From positions 1-64,000 of the forward strand of contig NZ_JAUUTW010000012.1 in NCBI RefSeq assembly GCF_030676415.1: a DNA stretch of 64,000 nucleotides. The letters are read 5' to 3'. Under the pieces are notes generated by a model. It ran no database searches, had not been told where the DNA came from, and saw only the letters and a list, made by a program, of their open reading frames with translations. Below, piece by piece: positions 1 through 8,862 of the stretch. Numbering within the stretch: the first letter of the stretch is position 1; each line of letters starts with the position of its first letter. The position numbers and the translations under genes are program-made. This DNA is from Peribacillus frigoritolerans (lineage in GTDB: Bacteria > Bacillota > Bacilli > Bacillales > DSM-1321).

Positions 1-126
1 CAAAAATGGCCTAACATAGTGGGCTCGTAGAGCCCCAATCTCTTAACTTTAGGCGAAAATTCAAAGGGAATTTCAAAAGGGGTTCAGAATTTTTTAATTC
101 CGAACCCCTTTTGTCTACAAACTGAG
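1..126 (+). mobile_element. Right end of an IS1182-type insertion sequence (partial)
   Basis: The first 14 bases finish a transposase frame (codons ending Pro-Lys-Met-Ala-stop). They are followed by about 110 bases of non-coding IS end that match 55258-55382 with only scattered differences. The end contains an internal hairpin (76-112) and finishes in the terminal sequence TTGTCTACAAACTGAG. The rest of the element lies left of the window. Both copies point the same way. A new hairpin begins immediately after the end, as in the other copies. Confidence 0.85.
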
Positions 127-155
127 AGGGCGCAAAAGCGCCCTCTTTTTTTCTG
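125..155 (+). terminator. GC-rich hairpin abutting the IS end
   Basis: Stem AGGGCGC / GCGCCCT with an AAAA loop, followed by a run of seven T on the plus strand: a good intrinsic terminator. It begins directly at the IS end, so it is probably the host terminator into which the element inserted. Confidence 0.7.
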
Positions 156-205
156 TACATTCGAGAACCTTCACATGATGAATATTATAACTGGATTCCT
201 TAACA

Positions 206-248
206 AAAAGGGCCGGCTTAAAAGGGAATCCCCTTTTTAGCCGGCCTT
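206..248 (-). terminator. gnd terminator
   Basis: Long inverted repeat (AAGGCCGGCTAAAAAGGGG pairing with its near complement) just after the gnd stop codon. It is followed on the minus strand by a T-run, giving a strong rho-independent terminator for the gnd transcript. Confidence 0.85.
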
Positions 249-255
249 GAACTTT

Positions 256-1668
256 TTATTTTTCCATCCATTCGGTATGGAACGTTCCTTCTTTATCAAT
301 GCGTTGATAAGTATGAGCTCCAAAATAGTCACGCTGAGCTTGAATCAGGTTAGCTGGCAGCGTTTCTGTACGATAGCTGTCGAAATACGCAAGTGCTGAT
401 GATAAGCAAGGAACCGGGATTCCGTTCATTACAGCTGTTGACACTACTTCACGTAAAGCTCCTTGATAGCTTTCGACGATCCCTTGGAAGTAAGGATCTA
501 GAAGAAGGTTGTTCAAGTTCGCTTCACGATCGTACGCTTCCTTGATCTTTTGGAGGAATTGTGCACGAATGATACAGCCGCCACGGAAAATCATCGCGAT
601 TTCCCCATATTGCAAGTTCCAGTCATTTTCTTCTGATGCTGCTTTCATTTGTGCAAATCCTTGTGCATATGAACAGATTTTGCTCATATAAAGTGCTTTC
701 CGGATACTTTCAATCAAAGCCTTTTTGTCGCCTGTAAATGATTCGGCCTTTGGACCACGAAGGATTTTACTCGCTTCAACACGCTCATCCTTGATTGCAG
801 AAATAAACCGGGCAAACACGGATTCCGTAATGATTGGAAGCGGAACACCAAGATCAAGCGCACTTTGACTTGTCCATTTCCCTGTACCTTTTTGGCCAGC
901 TTTATCTAAAATGACATCGACCATCGGCTTGCCGGTTTCTTCATCATATTTTTTGAAAATATCAGCAGTGATTTCAATTAAATAGCTATCAAGTTCCCCT
1001 TCATTCCATTCTGTAAAGACTTCATGGAATTCTTCAGCAGATAGTCCAAGGAGATTTTTCATAAGGAAATAAGATTCGGAAATCAATTGCATGTCCCCGT
1101 ATTCAATACCATTATGTACCATTTTAACATAATGACCTGCCCCATCCGATCCGATATACGTGCAGCAAGCATCACCATCGACCTTAGCTGAAATATCCTT
1201 CAAGATTGGTGCAACAAGTTCATATGCTTCTTTTTGACCTCCAGGCATGATGGATGGACCTGTTAGAGCTCCTTCTTCCCCTCCTGACACGCCTGTACCG
1301 ATGAAATGGATGCCAAGCTTGCTTAATTCCTCATTGCGGCGCTGAGTGTCCTTGAAGAAGGTATTCCCTCCATCAATAACGATATCACCTTTTTCAAGTA
1401 ACGGTTTTAATTGCTCGATTGTTGCATCTGTTGCCGCTCCAGCTTTAACCATCAATAAAATTTTGCGTGGTGTTTCCAAAGAATTGACGAATTCTTCAAG
1501 CGTATATGCTGCTGTTACGTTTTTGCCTTCCGCTTCCTTCATCATTTCGTCCGTTTTTGATCCTGAGCGATTATATACGGAAATTGAATATCCCCTGCTT
1601 TCAATATTAAATGCAAGGTTCTTCCCCATTACGGCTAGTCCGATAACGCCAATCTGTTGTTTTGCCAT
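256..1668 (-). CDS. gnd: 6-phosphogluconate dehydrogenase (decarboxylating)
   Basis: Oxidises and decarboxylates 6-phosphogluconate to ribulose 5-phosphate while reducing NADP, in the cytoplasmic pentose phosphate pathway. The 470 residues are the usual family length. The N-terminal Rossmann domain starts with a GLAVMG dinucleotide-binding motif (about residues 10-15). The substrate signature with GVSGGEEGA lies near 127-135, and the catalytic Lys/Asn/Glu segment [11 protein letters not shown] near 182-192. The C-terminal tail ([15 protein letters not shown]) is typical of the dimer-forming family. Position and length match B. subtilis gndA (yqjI), next to the polymerase IV gene. It ends in a strong terminator and probably has its own promoter in or before the 42-base gap to dinB. 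Confidence 0.97.
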   Translation of the reverse strand: MAKQQIGVIGLAVMGKNLAFNIESRGYSISVYNRSGSKTDEMMKEAEGKNVTAAYTLEEFVNSLETPRKILLMVKAGAATDATIEQLKPLLEKGDIVIDGGNTFFKDTQRRNEELSKLGIHFIGTGVSGGEEGALTGPSIMPGGQKEAYELVAPILKDISAKVDGDACCTYIGSDGAGHYVKMVHNGIEYGDMQLISESYFLMKNLLGLSAEEFHEVFTEWNEGELDSYLIEITADIFKKYDEETGKPMVDVILDKAGQKGTGKWTSQSALDLGVPLPIITESVFARFISAIKDERVEASKILRGPKAESFTGDKKALIESIRKALYMSKICSYAQGFAQMKAASEENDWNLQYGEIAMIFRGGCIIRAQFLQKIKEAYDREANLNNLLLDPYFQGIVESYQGALREVVSTAVMNGIPVPCLSSALAYFDSYRTETLPANLIQAQRDYFGAHTYQRIDKEGTFHTEWMEK

Positions 1669-1710
1669 GCTTCATCTTTCCCTTCTCTATATCTTTACAC
1701 AGCTTGTACG

Positions 1711-2985
1711 CTATTCTTTGTCAAAAGAAGGATCATTCCTCCTTGATTGCTCAAAGAAATCTTTACTGAAGCTAGTGTCTGTTCCAATTGAACGGTTTTT
1801 CAAGGGTAATCCCTTTTTAATAATATTTTCTCCGTACTTATTTTGCAAGTGTTCCATCGCTTCATACAGAGGTTCTTTTTCTGCATCCTCTTGATAGGAG
1901 AAAATATCCAGTTGCTTGAAGGCCGACTCTTTTTCGATGACATCATAGGCAGTGACACCAAGAAGCCTGATTCCTTCCCCACTCCAATTTTTCATGAAGA
2001 GATCGATAGCTCCATCCAAAATATCCTTTTTTTCAAAAACTGGATTAGGAACCGTTCTGCTCCTAGTTATTGTGCGGCGGTCTTTGTAACGGATCGTCAC
2101 ACCTATTTTTTGACCAAGCAGGCGTTTATTTCTCAAACGGACGGCTACTTTCCCGGAAAGCTTTTCCAATACACCGATCAGTTCTTTTTGATTGGTGGAG
2201 TCATGCGGAAGAGTTGTCGAGTTCCCAATGCTCTTATGCTCAAAAATCGCTTCTGGATCCACTACCCTTGGGTCGATTCCATTAGCTCGTTCTTTCAAAC
2301 GGATGCCATTGATCCCAAGAAGCTGTTTAAGTTGATTATCATTGGCGTGTGCAAGATCCCTGATTGTCCTTATCCCGATAGTTTGAAGCTTTTCCGAGGT
2401 CTTTTCCCCGATGCCATGCATTTCGCCCACTTGTAAGGGCCAGAGCTTTTCCGTAATGTCCCGTTTCCTTAACACGGTGATTCCCATTGGCTTCTTCATA
2501 TCAGAAGCAGTTTTGGCCAAAAATTTATTAGGGGCAATCCCGATGCTGCAAGGGAGATCCATCGTGTTAAAAATTCTTTCCTGAATGCTATTGGCTATAT
2601 CTAAAGGCGAACCCAATTCGGCGCATTCACTAATATCCAGATACCCCTCATCTATCGAAACCGGTTCAACCATCTCTGTATATTGCCTCAAAACATCGAA
2701 AATAGCCAGTGATGCCTTTCGATAGCGCTCGAAATTCGGTTTCTGAATGACTAATTGAGGACATAGTTTTTTCGCCTGCCAAATCGGCATGGTCGTTTTA
2801 ACCCCGAACTTCCTCGCCTCATAGCTACATGTGACGATTATGCCCCTTCTCTCTTCAACATTGCCTGCAATGGCAAGCGGTTTGCCTTTCAATGAAACAT
2901 CATATGACATTTCCACTGAAGCATAGAAACTATTCATGTCTACATGGAGAATGACCCTGCCATTTTTGGGATACATGTCCTTCAT
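1711..2985 (-). CDS. dinB: DNA polymerase IV (Y-family, YqjH-like)
   Basis: Error-prone translesion polymerase. Palm catalytic acids are visible as Asp16 (HVDMNSFYASVE) and Asp112-Glu113 (SIDEGYLDIS), with the steric-gate region at Phe20-Tyr21. A helix-hairpin-helix segment (MHGIGEKTSEKLQTIGI) and the little-finger domain follow. A beta-clamp binding motif, QLDIF, is present at residues 358-362. The 424 residues are normal for the Bacillus PolY1 type. The first ATG is kept as the start; the site before it (GGATGTGACGG) is weak, and ATG at residue 4 is an alternative. It lies upstream of gnd on the same strand with a 42-base gap. Confidence 0.95.
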   Translation of the reverse strand: MKDMYPKNGRVILHVDMNSFYASVEMSYDVSLKGKPLAIAGNVEERRGIIVTCSYEARKFGVKTTMPIWQAKKLCPQLVIQKPNFERYRKASLAIFDVLRQYTEMVEPVSIDEGYLDISECAELGSPLDIANSIQERIFNTMDLPCSIGIAPNKFLAKTASDMKKPMGITVLRKRDITEKLWPLQVGEMHGIGEKTSEKLQTIGIRTIRDLAHANDNQLKQLLGINGIRLKERANGIDPRVVDPEAIFEHKSIGNSTTLPHDSTNQKELIGVLEKLSGKVAVRLRNKRLLGQKIGVTIRYKDRRTITRSRTVPNPVFEKKDILDGAIDLFMKNWSGEGIRLLGVTAYDVIEKESAFKQLDIFSYQEDAEKEPLYEAMEHLQNKYGENIIKKGLPLKNRSIGTDTSFSKDFFEQSRRNDPSFDKE

Positions 2986-3126
2986 GTTTGACCGTCACAT
3001 CCTTGTAAAAATAAAAAAAACACTGGATAATAGGGCCAATAAAAAACCATTTCTATTAAGATACCCCTATTTATCTTTGGTAACCACGGTGAAAGATGCT
3101 TCACTCCAAGAAAAACAGCCATCATG

Positions 3127-3500
3127 TCATTGATGACTGTACATATATTCCTTCAATACTATGAACGCCTTCCAAATACATACGAGTTTTTGCTGATCAA
3201 CGGCAACAACTTGAATATATTTTGTTTCTTGATTGCTAATAAGACACCGTTCAAAGGGTATATCGGTTAAATCAAGGATTTCACGGGTTCCTGGACAATG
3301 GTAGGATGGAGAGGATATCCGCCTTTCCACCTTTGACCATCATTGCCGAGAGCTGATTTGCCTGGTTGCAAGAAATCCTGGAAAGCAAGGGCATCAGGTT
3401 TTTCTATGGAAAGCACGGATTCTATCGGCAAGGCATATTCCTCATCCTCTGCAAGAAATACGACCACCTTTCTCGATTTAATCAGGAAACTCTCCTCCAT
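3127..3500 (-). pseudogene. Broken CheW-like gene
   Basis: Two overlapping minus-strand frames together resemble one CheW-type coupling protein. Frame one (3500 to about 3290) gives the N-terminal strand pattern VVVFLAEDEEYALPIESVLS. Frame two (about 3310 to 3127) gives the C-terminal pattern TREILDLTDIP followed by ETKYIQVVAVDQQKLV, which is where CheW proteins have V(x)EVLDL and F(x)GVAxxxxxL. The frames differ, and the middle of the domain is shortened and unrecognisable, so both a frameshift and an internal deletion are likely. A good start lies at 3500. This gene is not among the neighbours I know from B. subtilis. Identification rests on motif pattern only. Confidence 0.6.
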
Positions 3501-3522
3501 CTCCCTATCATATTACGGGTGA

Positions 3523-4644
3523 TTATTCCCCTGATACTTCTTTGATGATACTGACGACCATTTCAGCTAGCTTCGTTAATTCCTCAACTGGAATTCTTTC
3601 ATTCGTAGTATGGATATCTTCATAGCCCACTGCGAGATTGACAGTAGGGATGCCAAAGCCTGCAATGACATTCGCATCGCTTCCTCCGCCGCTTTTAACC
3701 AGCTCGCATGGACGACCGATTTTCTCTGCTGCCTTTCTTGCGATTTCGACTACATGATCACCAGCACCATATTTAAAACCAGGATACATGACGTTAACTT
3801 CAACTTCAGCACGTCCGCCCATTTCAATGGCCGCAGTCTCGAATGCCTCTTTCATTTTCGCTACCTGTATTTCCATTTTTTCAGGAATCAAGGATCTTGC
3901 TTCTGCAAGGATTTCCACATGGTCACAAACAATATTGGTTTGCTGTCCACCCTGGAAACGTCCGATATTGGCTGTCGTTTCCTCGTCTATTCTGCCTAAT
4001 GGCATTCTAGAGATTGCTTTGGCAGCGATCGTAATGGCCGAAACGCCTTTCTCAGGAGCGACACCAGCGTGAGCAGTCTTGCCTAAAATGGTTGCAGACA
4101 CTTTCGCCTGAGTAGGTGCAGCAACAACCACATTGCCCACTTTTCCATCACTATCAAGTGCAAAACCGAATTTAGCCGTTACAAGGGAGCGATCCAATGC
4201 CTTTGCCCCTACCAAGCCAGATTCTTCACCGACTGTAATGATGAATTCGATTGTACCATGTTCGATATTCTGTTCTTTTAACACTTTAAGCGTTTCTAAC
4301 ATGACCGCTAATCCAGCTTTGTCATCCGCCCCTAGAATTGTCGTTCCGTCTGACACTATGTATCCATCTTTGATGGAAGGCTTAATTCCGTTCCCAGGTA
4401 CAACCGTATCCATATGGGAGGTGAAATAAATGGTATCCACGCCTTCTTTCATTCCTTTTAAAGTACATACTAAATTCCCTGCACCATGACCGGTAACTGC
4501 TGTTGTATCATCTTCAAAAACCTCTACACCCAGTGCCCCGAATTTTTCTTTCAGCACTTTGGCGATGGCTGCTTCATTTTTCGTTTCGGAATCAATCTGC
4601 ACCAATTCCATAAATTCATTAACTAAACGTTCTTCATTAATCAT
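3523..4644 (-). CDS. yqjE: M20-family metallopeptidase, peptidase T-like (YqjE)
   Basis: Cytoplasmic di-zinc aminopeptidase of the tripeptidase/PepT-like group. Metal and catalytic residues are visible: His77-x-Asp79 (TSHMDT), Asp107-Asp108 (GADDKAG) and Glu140-Glu141 (GEESGL). A C-terminal His lies in the segment AVGYEDIHTTNE. The lid/dimerisation domain occupies about residues 180-290. The length of 373 residues matches B. subtilis YqjE, as does the position beside the carboxyltransferase gene. The start is supported by a GGAGG site nine bases upstream. The substrate is not deducible from sequence. Confidence 0.9.
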   Translation of the reverse strand: MINEERLVNEFMELVQIDSETKNEAAIAKVLKEKFGALGVEVFEDDTTAVTGHGAGNLVCTLKGMKEGVDTIYFTSHMDTVVPGNGIKPSIKDGYIVSDGTTILGADDKAGLAVMLETLKVLKEQNIEHGTIEFIITVGEESGLVGAKALDRSLVTAKFGFALDSDGKVGNVVVAAPTQAKVSATILGKTAHAGVAPEKGVSAITIAAKAISRMPLGRIDEETTANIGRFQGGQQTNIVCDHVEILAEARSLIPEKMEIQVAKMKEAFETAAIEMGGRAEVEVNVMYPGFKYGAGDHVVEIARKAAEKIGRPCELVKSGGGSDANVIAGFGIPTVNLAVGYEDIHTTNERIPVEELTKLAEMVVSIIKEVSGE

Positions 4645-4812
4645 AAAATAAAACCTCCAAAAAAGTTTTCCTCTTTAATTATACTTCTAAAAGCGGCGCC
4701 CCGGCAAATAATGTGAAAAGGAAGACCCCAGCTTAAAAAAAGCATGCTGGTCATTTCCCTGTGAATGATGACTTATAAATGGTTTTCTTAAAATGATATC
4801 TTTCCAGTATGG

Positions 4813-4842
4813 AAAAGAGCCCAAAACAGATAGTTTGGGCTG
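4813..4842 (-). terminator. Terminator after the carboxyltransferase gene
   Basis: Stem AGCCCAAA / TTTGGGCT (4818-4841) followed on the minus strand by TCTTTTCC. It lies 15 bases past the stop of the mce-mmdA operon. Confidence 0.75.
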
Positions 4843-4856
4843 CTTGCATGGTTGGA

Positions 4857-6407
4857 TCACAACGGGATATTTCCGTGTTTTTTCCATGGTCGAGTTTCTT
4901 TTTTGTTACGTAGCATATCAAGAGATTGAATGATCTTAATCCTGGTTTCACGCGGATCAATAACATCATCCACCATTCCAAGACTTGCGGCAACATATGG
5001 ATTGGCGAACTTCTCACGGTATTCTTCAATTTTAGCTGCACGTGTCGCTTCCGGATCTTGGCTATTTTGAATTTCACGGGCAAAAATGATATTTGCCGCT
5101 CCAGCAGAACCCATTACCGCGATTTCAGCATTCGGCCATGCAAACGTAAGGTCCGCACCGATGGATTTACTATTAAGAGCCACGTAAGCTCCTCCGTATG
5201 CTTTACGCAGAATGATCGTCAATTTTGGTACTGTTGCTTCCGAATAAGCATATAGCAGCTTTGCACCATGGCGAATGATCCCGCCATGTTCTTGTTTAAC
5301 GCCCGGGAAAAACCCTGAAACGTCTTCAAACGTAATAAGCGGAATGTTAAACGAGTCACAGAAACGAATAAAACGGGCAGCCTTATCTGATGAATCAATA
5401 TCAAGTCCCCCTGCCAACACCTTTGGCTGGTTACAGACAAGCCCCACTGATTTCCCTTTGATTCGCGCCAAGCCGACCACTATGTTTTTCGCAAAGCCCT
5501 CTTGAACTTCCATAAAGGAATCCTCATCGACAACCTGCTCCAATACTTTCCGAACATCATATGGACGGATCCCTTCATAAGGGACTACATCCGTTAAGTC
5601 CGGACGGTAGTCATCTCCATCGTCCGCTTCCAAAACCGGCGGCTTCTCTTCATTATTTTGTGGAAGATAGCTCAGGAGACGTCTAACGTCCGCCAATACT
5701 TGCTCCTCAGATGCTCCCTTGAAATGGGCATTACCGCTTATGGTATTATGTACAGTCGCGCCACCCAATCCTTCAGGTGAAATCTTTTCACCTGTAACCG
5801 TTTCAATGACTTTAGGGCCTGTTATGAACATTTGGCTCGTTTTTTCAACCATGAAGACAAAGTCGGTTATGGCTGGGGAATAAACGGCTCCGCCTGCACA
5901 AGGTCCCATAATAACCGAAATCTGTGGAATGACCCCTGAATAAATGGAATTCCGGTAAAATATTTGGCCATATCCGTCAAGCGAAACTACACCTTCTTGA
6001 ATACGCGCCCCGCCAGAATCGTTCAAACCTATGAAAGGGGCTCCATTTTCCGCTGCCAAATCCATAACATTGGCAATTTTCAGAGCATGCATTTCACCTA
6101 GTGCACCTCCAAAAACAGTAAAATCCTGTGAAAACAGATAAATATCACGGCCGTTGACCTTTCCGTAACCGGTGACAACCCCTTCTCCCGGCCCTTCTTC
6201 CTTTTCCATGCCAAAATTGGTATTACGGTGTTTGATAAAAGGATTAAGCTCTATGAAAGTACCTGGATCAACTAAAAGTTCAATTCTTTCCCTTGCAGTA
6301 AGTTTGCCCTTTTCATGCTGCTTATCGATTCTTTCTTCACCGCCACCCATTTCCACTTTGCGGCGTCTGTCATATAGGTCATTGATCGTATCATATATGT
6401 CTGTCAT
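4857..6407 (-). CDS. mmdA: Acyl-CoA carboxylase carboxyltransferase subunit (propionyl-/methylmalonyl-CoA type, YqjD)
   Basis: Carboxyltransferase of the propionyl-CoA carboxylase beta / methylmalonyl-CoA decarboxylase alpha family (516 residues, normal length). It moves a carboxyl group between biotin and propionyl-CoA. Two crotonase-fold halves are present. The oxyanion-hole glycines appear in the N-terminal half (LNDSGGARIQEG, then GPCAGGAVYSPA) and again in the C-terminal half (DVSGFFPG and RKAYGGAYVAL). Its start overlaps the stop of mce by four bases (ATGA), so the two are translationally coupled. No biotin carboxylase or carrier gene is adjacent; the AccB/AccC pair at 41.4-43.3 kb could serve it, or another set elsewhere. 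The direction in vivo (carboxylation or decarboxylation) is not decided by sequence. Confidence 0.92.
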   Translation of the reverse strand: MTDIYDTINDLYDRRRKVEMGGGEERIDKQHEKGKLTARERIELLVDPGTFIELNPFIKHRNTNFGMEKEEGPGEGVVTGYGKVNGRDIYLFSQDFTVFGGALGEMHALKIANVMDLAAENGAPFIGLNDSGGARIQEGVVSLDGYGQIFYRNSIYSGVIPQISVIMGPCAGGAVYSPAITDFVFMVEKTSQMFITGPKVIETVTGEKISPEGLGGATVHNTISGNAHFKGASEEQVLADVRRLLSYLPQNNEEKPPVLEADDGDDYRPDLTDVVPYEGIRPYDVRKVLEQVVDEDSFMEVQEGFAKNIVVGLARIKGKSVGLVCNQPKVLAGGLDIDSSDKAARFIRFCDSFNIPLITFEDVSGFFPGVKQEHGGIIRHGAKLLYAYSEATVPKLTIILRKAYGGAYVALNSKSIGADLTFAWPNAEIAVMGSAGAANIIFAREIQNSQDPEATRAAKIEEYREKFANPYVAASLGMVDDVIDPRETRIKIIQSLDMLRNKKETRPWKKHGNIPL

Positions 6408-6829
6408 TCCTGCTCCTCCTTTGATAATCCTTGTTCACAAAGCTCATATAATACACCCGCGGTAGACTTGGGATGAACGAAAGCAACATCCGCATTGTGC
6501 GCTCCCTTTCTTGATGAATCATCAATCATGCGCCATCCAGCTTCCTTGATTTCTTTTATTCTATCTTCGATGTCATCGACGCCAAGTGCCACATGATGAA
6601 TCCCTTCACCGCGTTTTTCGATGAATTTGGCGATTGGGCTTGCAGGTGACAACGCTTCCAACAACTCCAAACGGGTATTGCCTGCCAAGATGAAGGCCAC
6701 TTTCACTCCTTGGCTCTCCACTGTCTCGATTCCTTCAAGTTTCAATTTCAACGTTTCCGTGTAAAGTGGCAAGGCTTCATCTAGTGACTTGACGGCAATA
6801 CCGATATGATCGATATTTTTAATCATCAT
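6404..6829 (-). CDS. mce: Methylmalonyl-CoA epimerase
   Basis: Small VOC-fold enzyme that interconverts (S)- and (R)-methylmalonyl-CoA, linking the carboxylase to the mutase. The metal-binding pattern is visible: His in IDHIGIAV near the N terminus, His-His in GIHHVALGV mid-protein, and Glu in YELCEQ near the C terminus. An in-frame ATG exists 12 bases further upstream, but GGGGGT overlaps that codon's position, so the start is placed at the ATG-ATG pair (6829 or 6826). This gives about 141 residues, the family norm. It is first gene of a two-gene operon with mmdA, overlapping it by four bases. Confidence 0.93.
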   Translation of the reverse strand: MMIKNIDHIGIAVKSLDEALPLYTETLKLKLEGIETVESQGVKVAFILAGNTRLELLEALSPASPIAKFIEKRGEGIHHVALGVDDIEDRIKEIKEAGWRMIDDSSRKGAHNADVAFVHPKSTAGVLYELCEQGLSKEEQE

Positions 6830-6933
6830 AAAAACCCCCATGCTATGTATTATTGGATGACTCCATTAAAATACTACTAATCTTGCATTAAAGCCTTTTA
6901 AGATTCGGAATAATATGAACATTATACTTTTAC

Positions 6934-6962
6934 TTGTTTCTACTAAATGTTCAAGTTAAAAT
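6934..6962 (+). promoter_or_regulatory. Candidate sigma-A promoter for prli42
   Basis: TTGTTT (6934-6939), 17-base spacer, TAAAAT (6957-6962), 35 bases before the prli42 start codon on the plus strand. Confidence 0.5.
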
Positions 6963-6996
6963 AAAATCAATTAAACTGTATTAAGGGAGAGAGCAT

Positions 6997-7092
6997 ATGG
7001 GAAACAAGAAAATCAGAAAGATCGTCGTGTATTTAATGCTTATCTCAATGTTATTAACGAGCTTATTATCAGGTATCGCATTTCTTTTGTAA
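6997..7092 (+). CDS. prli42: Stressosome-associated mini-protein Prli42
   Basis: A 31-codon gene on the plus strand. A good ribosome site (AAGGGAGAGA, 6983-6992) precedes ATG at 6997. The protein has a short basic N terminus (MGNKKIRKI) followed by one hydrophobic helix of about 22 residues ending FLL. This pattern of a tiny single-pass protein beginning NKK-x-x-K-IVVYLML is the one I know for Prli42, which in Listeria anchors the stressosome (RsbR/RsbS/RsbT) to the membrane. It has its own candidate promoter and a terminator at 7109-7139, so it is a stand-alone unit. The assignment is by recall of the family pattern. Confidence 0.85.
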   Translation: MGNKKIRKIVVYLMLISMLLTSLLSGIAFLL

Positions 7093-7108
7093 TAGACACC
7101 GTAATGGG

Positions 7109-7140
7109 GAGGGGAGCAAAAAGCTTCCCTCTCTTTATTT
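7109..7140 (+). terminator. prli42 terminator
   Basis: GAGGGGAGC pairs with GCTTCCCTC (one G-U pair) around a loop of A, followed by TTTATTTTA on the plus strand, 16 bases past the prli42 stop. It slightly overlaps the 3' end of the convergent L,D-transpeptidase gene. Confidence 0.75.
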
Positions 7141-7650
7141 TATCGCTCCGTTTTTCTTTGCCAACGTTTTAAAATCCTCGTTCGATATGGTGATCAACAC
7201 CTTAGTTCCGATGGGGACTTTTTCATTCAAACGCTCTACATCGGATTTAAGCATCCGTACACAGCCATTTGAAATATATTTACCAATGGATGATGGCTGA
7301 TTCGTACCATGTATGCCGTAAATCCTCCCATCGGTATTTCGTGCATCGAATCCAATCCACCGCGACCCCAGAGGGTTCCTGGGATCGCCGCCAGGAATGT
7401 TTTTTTTCCGGTAATATGGATCGACCGCTTTTACTTTGACCGTGAAAATCCCTTCAGGTGTCAGTTCCTGACTCTTTCCCGTACCGACCGGCAGAATCTC
7501 TTTGACCTTGTTATCATCAATGAACGCCAATTTATTGTTGGCTTTATTGATGATGATAAACGGATCGCCAGGCTTAACCGATTGAGGTTCTGCTTGTACC
7601 TGCAACGGCCACAAAGATAACATAAGCAACAAAGAAAGGATCCATTTCAT
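7135..7650 (-). CDS. L,D-transpeptidase (YkuD family), secreted
   Basis: Peptidoglycan cross-linking or modifying enzyme of the YkuD fold. The N terminus is a signal peptide (MKWILSLLLMLSLWPLQVQA, cleavage after QAEP is plausible). The catalytic domain contains the His motif IYGIHGTNQP and the active-site Cys motif SNGCVRM about 25 residues later, both intact. No LysM domain is present. The upstream in-frame TTG at 7659 is rejected because AAAGGA fits better with ATG at 7650 (171 residues). It is convergent with prli42 and downstream of the FUSC-type gene. Confidence 0.88.
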   Translation of the reverse strand: MKWILSLLLMLSLWPLQVQAEPQSVKPGDPFIIINKANNKLAFIDDNKVKEILPVGTGKSQELTPEGIFTVKVKAVDPYYRKKNIPGGDPRNPLGSRWIGFDARNTDGRIYGIHGTNQPSSIGKYISNGCVRMLKSDVERLNEKVPIGTKVLITISNEDFKTLAKKNGAIK

Positions 7651-7681
7651 TTGTATCAATTCCTTTACTTTTTTGCTTAGT

Positions 7682-8671
7682 TTAAGCCAAGTGCCTCTTT
7701 TTCATTCGGCTGCTGGTCAGCTTGGGTAATCCCTTGAAGGAATGCTTCAACAATAAATAGCGCTCCATTTCCTTCATGAGCTGCAGTAATGCGGCCCTGG
7801 ATTCGAACTCTTCCCGAGTCTGCGGCAGTGCCATTCCCCTAAAATGAATCTCCATTTCTTCAAGCTTTTTCAGATAAAGAATGGCCGTATTTTGTGGGTG
7901 GACGTTTTCTGCCAAATCTTCTATAAAATCAGCCACTATCCCGCTTTGCCTGACGACCAACGGAATATTCGTGACCAGGGGAAGAATTCGTTCAATTATT
8001 TCAAATTGCTTTTCACGCATTTTGAAATAATGGTAATACAGGTCTTCTTCCCTTAAAAAATGATTTTCCACGTCCCTGAAGGCAAGGCTTTTGGCTTGAT
8101 TAAGAAGATTGGCTGTGTCGGTGATTTCCTTACCATCCCATGTGTGATCATTATCCCTTAAATAGCGGACAATTCCCATCAAGATCGCACTAAAGTTCGT
8201 TTCGATACTTTCCTGATAGGCCAGCAGTTTGTCATCGACACTGGGCATGTACAGATTCATGACAAGCGCCACTCCAACTCCAACTGCAATTAATATCGTT
8301 TCATTGATCAGCAGGGAAAAAGTGATGTCACCCGCCCCGTATAGGTGCATGATGATGACGCTGCTCGTCACAATCCCTTCATTGACCTTCAAGGCAACTG
8401 TCGTTGGAATGAAAATCAAGAGGATCAAACCTATTATCAGCGGATGAAATGCAATGAACTGAAACAATAGGGATGCATAGGCCATTGCGATCAAACAAGC
8501 TAAAAAACGGTGCCAGGAGGCATACACCGACTTCTTTTTTGTAACTTGAATGCATAAGATCGCAATGATTCCCGCAGCAGAGAAATATTCAAGATTAAGC
8601 ATTTGTGCAATAATGATTGCCAGGGTGGCCCCCAAAGCAGTTTTAATCGTCCTGTATCCGATTTTAAACAT
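7682..8671 (-). CDS. Aromatic acid exporter family / FUSC-like membrane protein (YqjA)
   Basis: Predicted inner-membrane protein of 329 residues. Several hydrophobic helices fill residues 1-145 (for example GATLAIIIAQML and LIIGLILLIFIPTTVAL). A long charged, helical cytoplasmic domain (about 150-329) follows, with many Glu/Lys and His residues. This two-part layout is that of the ArAE_1/DUF939 family to which B. subtilis YqjA belongs, and the neighbourhood matches too. Substrate unknown. A 31-base gap separates it from the transpeptidase start, so the two may be cotranscribed. Confidence 0.8.
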   Translation of the reverse strand: MFKIGYRTIKTALGATLAIIIAQMLNLEYFSAAGIIAILCIQVTKKKSVYASWHRFLACLIAMAYASLLFQFIAFHPLIIGLILLIFIPTTVALKVNEGIVTSSVIIMHLYGAGDITFSLLINETILIAVGVGVALVMNLYMPSVDDKLLAYQESIETNFSAILMGIVRYLRDNDHTWDGKEITDTANLLNQAKSLAFRDVENHFLREEDLYYHYFKMREKQFEIIERILPLVTNIPLVVRQSGIVADFIEDLAENVHPQNTAILYLKKLEEMEIHFRGMALPQTREEFESRAALLQLMKEMERYLLLKHSFKGLPKLTSSRMKKRHLA

Positions 8672-8806
8672 TGTTATGTATCACCTGGCTCTTTCTCTAT
8701 CTATTATAATACTATCAGGAAATCAGATATTTTCACAGTCCTTTGCGAGTTAAATTTCCAATTTTTCAAAATGCATTCACGCAAAAATACATTATAGGAA
8801 AAAAAT

Positions 8807-8837
8807 AAAAAAGGTAACCTAAACGTTACCTTTTTTC
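8807..8837 (-). terminator. Bidirectional terminator after artR
   Basis: AAAAAAGGTAAC pairs with GTTACCTTTTTT around CTAAAC. Runs of A and T on both sides make it work in either direction. It sits 26 bases past the artR stop. Confidence 0.8.
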
Positions 8838-8862
8838 ACAATTATATACTATTTCCTTTAGC

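Noticed and set aside
1346..1894. Long plus-strand frame opposite gnd and dinB
   Set aside because: Antisense shadow spanning two well-supported genes; no ribosome site and no recognisable domain.
4687..5083. Minus-strand frames overlapping the carboxyltransferase 3' end and the gap behind it
   Set aside because: Shadows of the true gene frame and of its terminator region.
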